Positions 59,808-64,000 of a DNA stretch of 64,000 bases are shown one piece after another. The translations under genes were made by a program, and so were the position numbers. The stretch is taken from contig JAOZIE010000023.1 of NCBI GenBank assembly GCA_026014485.1, forward strand, positions 1-64,000, given 5' to 3'. Position 1 is the first letter of the stretch; every line of letters begins with the position of its first letter. Under the pieces are notes generated by a model that did no database searches, was not told where the DNA came from, and saw only the letters and a program-made list of their open reading frames with translations. The stretch comes from Candidatus Bathyarchaeota archaeon (GTDB lineage Archaea; Thermoproteota; Bathyarchaeia; Bathyarchaeales; Bathycorpusculaceae).

Positions 59808-60374
59808 GTGGAAAGCATGACTATCTACTACGTTGTCACCCCTGAGACACTCTCAAAATTCAAAGAACCCTTTGGCACCTTGATTAGAGGCGTCCCTTCA
59901 GAAACAATGAAACAGCTCAAAGAACTCATGGAAAAGGAGAATCCGCCCAAAGTTATATCCGTCGGCGACACGGTCACACGAAACCTGCATCGGAGCCAAA
60001 TTAGCCCCCAAGTTTCCATAACCGACAACTATAACATGCGAAGAAAAGTAAAGCCGCAAAGCTACCCCGCCAAAATCCTTGTTCAAGTCAAAAACCCACA
60101 GGGAACCATAACCCAAGAAGCAGTCAACGCCGTAAAAGAAGCCATACAAAACAAAAACCAAGTCCACATAGCCGTAGAAGGCGAAGAGGATCTCTTAACG
60201 CTTATAGCCGTCTTTTACGCGCCTGAAAACGCTCTAGTTGTTTATGGGCAACCTAAAGAGGGCATAGTCGTCGTGAAAGTCACCCCAGAAAAGAAAGCTG
60301 AATCCAAAAGAATCTGGGAATCAATGAAAACCTTAAAAGAAACAAAAGCTGCTGAAACGCAGCCACGAAGTTAA
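59808..60374 (+). CDS. GTP-dependent dephospho-CoA kinase (DUF359 family)
   Basis: The 188-residue protein has SVGDTVTRNL, the middle ITDNYNMRRKV, AVEGEEDLLTLIAV and VVYGQPKEGIVVV, the set conserved in the archaeal DUF359 kinases that finish CoA synthesis. The GTG at 59808 follows GGAGG by five bases, better than the ATG at 59817. It is downstream of Spt4, its common archaeal place. Confidence 0.92.
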   Translation: MESMTIYYVVTPETLSKFKEPFGTLIRGVPSETMKQLKELMEKENPPKVISVGDTVTRNLHRSQISPQVSITDNYNMRRKVKPQSYPAKILVQVKNPQGTITQEAVNAVKEAIQNKNQVHIAVEGEEDLLTLIAVFYAPENALVVYGQPKEGIVVVKVTPEKKAESKRIWESMKTLKETKAAETQPRS

Positions 60375-60799
60375 CGGCTGTAGTCTCGGCCGACAGGTTT
60401 TGATTCAGGCGCTTTCCCAGGTTCAGGGATAACAGGCAACGGAATCGGCGGCGGAATACCAATAATTCTGGAAACAATAATGGATTCAGTGAAGACAACG
60501 TTAGAGATAGACTGCAAGATAATCTGGGCGGGCGGTTTCTTCTGCTCGTAATCTTTAACGATTTTCTCGATTTCGCCTTTGTCACCAGTAACCCAAGCGT
60601 TGCCTTTGAGGCTCATCTGCGCCAAAGACGGATTGTAGCTTATGGTTAAAACAAAAGGAACATCCAAAGAACCCTCAGCCTTCTTGTCTATACTGACCAC
60701 GTTTATATTCGTGGCTATCTGGATGTTCGGAGCAGGTTTTCTGTTATCCCAAAAACGCTCAGCTGAAACAGTGGATATTGACACGTTTACCCTTATCAT
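60371..60799 (-). CDS. SecB-like protein, putative
   Basis: The 142-residue protein has a strand-rich body (IQIATNINVVSIDKKAEG, VPFVLTISYNPSLAQMSLKG), a helix (KGEIEKIVKDYEQKK), then a long helix with ILQSISNVVFTESIIVSRI and PPPIPLPVIPEP. The order and the IxPPxPxP end resemble archaeal SecB-like chaperones such as the Methanocaldococcus homologue. This is by pattern only. It follows S27ae by 51 bases on the same strand. Confidence 0.55.
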   Translation of the reverse strand: MIRVNVSISTVSAERFWDNRKPAPNIQIATNINVVSIDKKAEGSLDVPFVLTISYNPSLAQMSLKGNAWVTGDKGEIEKIVKDYEQKKPPAQIILQSISNVVFTESIIVSRIIGIPPPIPLPVIPEPGKAPESKPVGRDYSR

Positions 60800-60850
60800 G
60801 CTACCACCAGCAGCACTATCAACGTGCCAACAACTTATAAACCGTTCTTA

Positions 60851-61075
60851 CTAAGCACGCTTATACCGAGTGAAACCGCAATGCCCGCAAGTGAAACGGT
60901 CATGATGGTCAGCCATGAAGTAGCCGGGTCCACATCTTTCGCAGGTTGGACGAAGCCTAACCACTTTGTCGCCTTCCACCTTGTAAATGGAGGAAGCGCC
61001 GTTTTCTTTGCTTTTTGATTTCGGCTCAGGTTTGGGTGCTGCGCCAGCTTTTGGAGATGCTGCCTTCTTGGACAT
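60851..61075 (-). CDS. ribosomal protein S27ae
   Basis: The 74-residue protein has a Lys/Pro/Ala-rich lead and the zinc ribbon [19 protein letters not shown] and [12 protein letters not shown]. Its ATG overlaps the S24e stop (TAATG). Confidence 0.95.
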   Translation of the reverse strand: MSKKAASPKAGAAPKPEPKSKSKENGASSIYKVEGDKVVRLRPTCERCGPGYFMADHHDRFTCGHCGFTRYKRA

Positions 61076-61383
61076 TACGCATTCGCCTCTTCTTTGGGTT
61101 TCTCAGGTGGACTGTTACGCTTCACAATGTAGGTTGGCTCAATAAGCTTTGCCTGCGCTTCTGTTTCGTAAGCGTTAGCTTTCCCGACTGCCGTGTTGGT
61201 TCCTGTTAAAGTCCGCATTTTCTTAACAAACACCAGTTTATCGCTGGTCTGTAACACACTAGCCAAGGAACGTTTGATGTCAAGTCGGCCGGGTGTTTTT
61301 CCCTGTGTGTGAACCACGGTGAACTGAACCTCTTTCCGTTTGAGGACAGGGTTTTCTTTCTTGGTAACTATTTTAACTTCCAT
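61075..61383 (-). CDS. ribosomal protein S24e
   Basis: The 102-residue protein has the S24e pattern: [42 protein letters not shown] and [10 protein letters not shown]. It lies 15 bases after S19, not in the more common place next to Spt4, though Spt4 is only 1.3 kb away. Confidence 0.95.
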   Translation of the reverse strand: MEVKIVTKKENPVLKRKEVQFTVVHTQGKTPGRLDIKRSLASVLQTSDKLVFVKKMRTLTGTNTAVGKANAYETEAQAKLIEPTYIVKRNSPPEKPKEEANA

Positions 61384-61398
61384 TTTTGCTTCCCTTTT

Positions 61399-61803
61399 CT
61401 ATTTCAGTGGCACATACATGGATGACCTTGATGCGCCGATGCCTGGAGTTCCATGCCGCACAGGCTTGTTGGTTATCGCGAACTCGCCTATGTAGTGACC
61501 TATCATTTCAGCTTTAATCTCTAAAGCAACAAATTGCTTGCCATCGTGAACCTGAACTTTAGCGCCTACCATCTCAGGCAATATCAACATGTCGCGCACA
61601 TGGGTTTTCACTGCTGTTTCTTTGCCTTTCTTGAGGTCTTCCTGGGCTGCACGCATCTTCTCAAGCAGGATACGCTGTTCAGGAGTCAACCCACGCTGTA
61701 GACTTCTCCGCTGCCTTGAGGGAAGCAGATTAATGAATTCATCCATAGACATGTTTTGCAAACTGGCGAGCGAATGACCGCGGTAACTGAATTCTTTGGG
61801 CAT
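61399..61803 (-). CDS. rpsS: ribosomal protein S19
   Basis: The 134-residue archaeal S19 has [28 protein letters not shown], the [19 protein letters not shown] stretch and the [17 protein letters not shown] motif. The next gene is S24e rather than L22. Confidence 0.96.
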   Translation of the reverse strand: MPKEFSYRGHSLASLQNMSMDEFINLLPSRQRRSLQRGLTPEQRILLEKMRAAQEDLKKGKETAVKTHVRDMLILPEMVGAKVQVHDGKQFVALEIKAEMIGHYIGEFAITNKPVRHGTPGIGASRSSMYVPLK

Positions 61804-61850
61804 TTTTCTTCAACCTTCATTGGTGATTTTGAGGGGCTATAAACCTTCTC

Positions 61851-62591
61851 CTAGCGTATAACCCGTTTCTTTTTCTGGCCCGGACCACGAGCAGCAATCA
61901 AGCCAACTTTCTGGCCTGGAGGTGCGCCGTGAGAGGTCGTTGTAGTTCTGCGTGCGCTTCTCTTGCTGCTACCATAGGGGTGGACAGCAGGAACCATTTT
62001 GCGTCCGCTGGTTCGGGGGTACTTGTGACCTTTAGCTTTCATGAGATGGAATTTTTCGCCTGCTTTCAGGAAAGGCTTCTCGGTTCGCCCAGAAGCGGCA
62101 ATTACGCCGATGGTTGCCATGCAATAGTCGTTAATGTATCGGGTGCGTCCAGACGGCAAACGAATCAGTGTGCCTTGAGGAGTGTGCCCAACCACGGTTG
62201 CGTAGGCACCTGAAGATTTGGCAAGTTTACCTCTGTCACCTGGTCGGAGTTCAATGTTACAGACCAAGACACCTTCAGGGATTCTTCCAAGCGAAAGAAT
62301 GTTACCGATTTCGGGGGATGCATTTCCGCCTAACTGGACCTGTTGACCCTCAAAGGTTCCTTCGGGAGAGGCGATATGGCAGGTTTGGCCATTTTCGAAT
62401 TTAATTAACGCTAAGGGTGCTCCGCGTCCAGGGTCGTGAAGAAGAGATTTTATGACGCCGTTGATGTTTGCGTTGAAAGCTTCTTTCGGCGCCACGACTG
62501 GGTACTGGGCTGGAGCTACACGTTTATGTGTTGATGCGCGGTATGTTGAACCGCCACGTCCGCGTCTTTGTACACGAATTCGTTTTCCCAT
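61851..62591 (-). CDS. rplB: ribosomal protein L2
   Basis: The 246-residue protein begins MGKRIRVQRRGRGG and has the conserved VNMGKVPEG-type loop here as LSLGRIPEGVLVCNIE, and the peptidyl-transferase-side loop VPAVHPYGSSKRS with HGAPPGQKVGLIAARG at the end. It is essential for subunit joining. Confidence 0.96.
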   Translation of the reverse strand: MGKRIRVQRRGRGGSTYRASTHKRVAPAQYPVVAPKEAFNANINGVIKSLLHDPGRGAPLALIKFENGQTCHIASPEGTFEGQQVQLGGNASPEIGNILSLGRIPEGVLVCNIELRPGDRGKLAKSSGAYATVVGHTPQGTLIRLPSGRTRYINDYCMATIGVIAASGRTEKPFLKAGEKFHLMKAKGHKYPRTSGRKMVPAVHPYGSSKRSARRTTTTSHGAPPGQKVGLIAARGPGQKKKRVIR

Positions 62592-62611
62592 TTTCAGTTC
62601 TCCATGTTAGC

Positions 62612-62872
62612 TTAGAGTATGCCGAGTTTTATGGCAACATCAGATGCTTTGAACTCTGGCTTAAGTTTCACAAAGGCTTTCTTTTGTCCCTGCGGAGTGA
62701 TAAGCATGGTTATTTTGTCCACTTTCACTTCGTAGAGTTCCTCAACTGCCTTCTTGACATCAGTTTTGCCTGCTTTGAGGCTGACCATAAAGATTAACTT
62801 GTTATCTTTTTCAACCATGAGGCTGGCTGATTCGGTCATTAACGGATAAAAAATAACGTCGGTTGGTTCCAT
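62612..62872 (-). CDS. rplW: ribosomal protein L23
   Basis: The 86-residue protein has YPLMTESASLMVEKDNKLIF and VEELYEVKVDKITMLITPQG, typical of archaeal L23 at the tunnel exit. Its ATG overlaps the L4 stop (TAATG). Confidence 0.96.
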   Translation of the reverse strand: MEPTDVIFYPLMTESASLMVEKDNKLIFMVSLKAGKTDVKKAVEELYEVKVDKITMLITPQGQKKAFVKLKPEFKASDVAIKLGIL

Positions 62873-63669
62873 TATGCGTTTTCTCCTTCGCCGTAAAGTT
62901 TGCCTAACTGCTCAATTGCGCCGTTTGTCCACAGAGTCAATCTGCCGGGGTGGGTGCCAGGCGCAAGGAGTTCAGCGTTAAGGTTTTTGACTGCCACCAC
63001 ATCAACGCCAGGCAAATTATTTGCCGCTTTGGCTAAGCTGCCTTTGTTCTCTGCAACCACAATTAGGGGTCCGACAGCCTGCTTCATTTTTCTGCCGCGG
63101 TGTTTACCTTTTCCAGCGCGGATGTTTCTGCTTTCGCGCACTCGGTACACATCGGTTAGTAAGCCGAGGTTTGTCAGGGTTTCTTCGACTTCTTTGGTTT
63201 TGGTTAACCCTGCCAAGGTATCTTCAACAACCAGAGGAATCGCTAGAACACCTTCGACTTCATGTCCACGAGAAGCCACAGTTTCTTCGGATCCAGTGGC
63301 GGCTATGGCTGAGAGTAGTGCAAGGCGTCTTTCTTTCTTGGAGATTGCTTTGACTATTTTGGTTTCGGCTGTTGGCGGGTGAGCTTGTCTTCCACCGACG
63401 GTTCCAGGGGCAAACGCGGCTTTTCCGCCGCCGCCTTTTTGGCGGGGAACCCTAGCGAGTGCCATGCCTGTTCCGCGGGATTCTGCGGAGGTTCGTTTTC
63501 CAGCCATAGGGTCTCTACCTTGGCGTTGAAGCCTGTGAGATTGAATGGAAAGAACAGCGCGTTTTATCACGTCAGGTCGAAGGGGGGTATCAAAAACTGG
63601 GGGAAGCGCAACTTGCCCAGTTGGTTTTCCTTCGAGGCTGAAAACTTGTGTGGTTTTTTGAGTTGGCAT
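62872..63669 (-). CDS. ribosomal protein L4 (L4e)
   Basis: The 265-residue protein has LPPVFDTPLRPDVIKRAVLS, the RQKGGGGKAAFAPGTVGGRQAHPP loop in content, and RKMKQAVGPLIVV. The extended loop lines the exit tunnel. ATG five bases after L3. Confidence 0.96.
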   Translation of the reverse strand: MPTQKTTQVFSLEGKPTGQVALPPVFDTPLRPDVIKRAVLSIQSHRLQRQGRDPMAGKRTSAESRGTGMALARVPRQKGGGGKAAFAPGTVGGRQAHPPTAETKIVKAISKKERRLALLSAIAATGSEETVASRGHEVEGVLAIPLVVEDTLAGLTKTKEVEETLTNLGLLTDVYRVRESRNIRAGKGKHRGRKMKQAVGPLIVVAENKGSLAKAANNLPGVDVVAVKNLNAELLAPGTHPGRLTLWTNGAIEQLGKLYGEGENA

Positions 63670-63674
63670 TGTTT

Positions 63675-64000
63675 TTACTTTCCTTGGGGTGATTCTAGTG
63701 AAACGTAGGTTACTTGTGGTGGTTCTTCAGATACTTGGGTTGGTGGTCGTGCTGGAACACGTAGTTTGATTGTTCGCTTTTCAGTGCCAGGTATGCTACC
63801 CTCGATAAGCATGTAGGGTGCTTTGAGGTTTCCGTACCTGAGGAATCCGCCTTTGACGTTAACTTCTTTGCCGTCTTTGCCGATTTTGAGCACACGCTTG
63901 TTGTATTCTATGCGTTGGTGGTAGCCCATTTGCCCTGCACGTGCAACAGAATACATCAGGTGGTGGGGGTTCCATGGACCCAAGGTGGCGATGCCGCGTT
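63675..64000 (-). CDS. rplC: ribosomal protein L3, C-terminal part (5' end outside window)
   Basis: The frame runs open to the right edge. The visible end has GIATLGPWNPHHLMYSVARAGQMGYHQ in content, then EYNKRVLKIG and GFLRYGNLKAPYMLIEGS, the conserved C-terminal third of archaeal L3. Confidence 0.96.
   Translation of the reverse strand, partial: RGIATLGPWNPHHLMYSVARAGQMGYHQRIEYNKRVLKIGKDGKEVNVKGGFLRYGNLKAPYMLIEGSIPGTEKRTIKLRVPARPPTQVSEEPPQVTYVSLESPQGK

Noticed and set aside
1-64000. CRISPR arrays, insertion sequences or prophage
   Set aside because: I saw no regularly spaced repeats, transposase motifs or phage genes; the only repeats are inside coding propeller or linker regions.

Overview
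The window is an archaeal chromosome segment. Evidence includes archaeal and eukaryote-like information-processing genes throughout: MCM, both GINS subunits, PriS and PriL, RFC small and large subunits, a single PCNA, TFS, Rpo7, Spt4, RpoP, aIF2 alpha and gamma, Nop10, and ribosomal proteins S6e, S24e, S27e, S27ae and L44e. TATA boxes sit about 25 bases before transcript starts. One PCNA, aerobic-independent C1 enzymes (Fae-Hps), wyosine enzymes (Trm5 family, Taw1) and an archaeosortase suggest a TACK-type mesophilic lineage. Bathyarchaeia is my best guess, but this is inferred from gene content and not proven.

Layout. 0-3 kb: a giant secreted PQQ-type propeller protein, cut by the left edge, divergent from a TrmB-type regulator over a palindrome. 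4-8.7 kb: a metal island with a DtxR repressor, a ZIP transporter, and a feo operon with two FeoA proteins, FeoB split into GTPase and permease genes, a new membrane protein and a FeoC-like cysteine protein. 8.9 kb: tRNA-Leu(GAG). 9-12.6 kb: serine acetyltransferase, Lrp regulator, fused GMP synthase. 12.7-17.6 kb: a sugar-nucleotide operon (nucleotidyltransferase, phosphohexomutase, a degenerate nucleotide-sugar dehydrogenase, a Gfo/Idh oxidoreductase). 17.6-22.9 kb: Trm112, Trm5-type methyltransferase, RpoP, a cysteine-rich protein, a surface protein and Taw1. 23-28.5 kb: translin, endonuclease V, HD hydrolase, a tRNA-binding domain protein, then RFC small and large subunits with a cysteine-rich follower. 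28.7-32.7 kb: glutamate synthase-type FMN protein and glutamate dehydrogenase. 33.2-35.8 kb: Gins23 and MCM. 36-41.5 kb: a secreted protein, the L44e-S27e-aIF2alpha-Nop10-PAC2 operon and an archaeosortase. 41.4-49 kb: Gins51-PriS, two glycosyltransferases, PriL-PCNA, TFS and DUF99. 49-54 kb: M32 carboxypeptidase, an HTH-Fae-Hps fusion, an MFS transporter. 54-60.4 kb: S6e, aIF2gamma, Nudix, a secreted seven-blade propeller with a dockerin-like tail, PIN protein, Rpo7, Spt4, dephospho-CoA kinase. 60.4-64 kb, minus strand: the start of the S10-type ribosomal operon (L3, L4, L23, L2, S19) running into S24e, S27ae and a SecB-like protein.

Together the genes give almost a complete replisome within about 23 kb, translation and transcription core genes, iron and divalent-metal uptake, and a cell-surface theme: sugar-nucleotide synthesis, dolichol-phosphate mannose synthase, a GT-C transferase, an archaeosortase and four secreted proteins. 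The points I find most unusual are the HTH domain fused to Fae-Hps, the nucleotide-sugar dehydrogenase homologue that lacks its catalytic cysteine, the translin/EndoV/HD run, and the cysteine-rich small protein following RFC.
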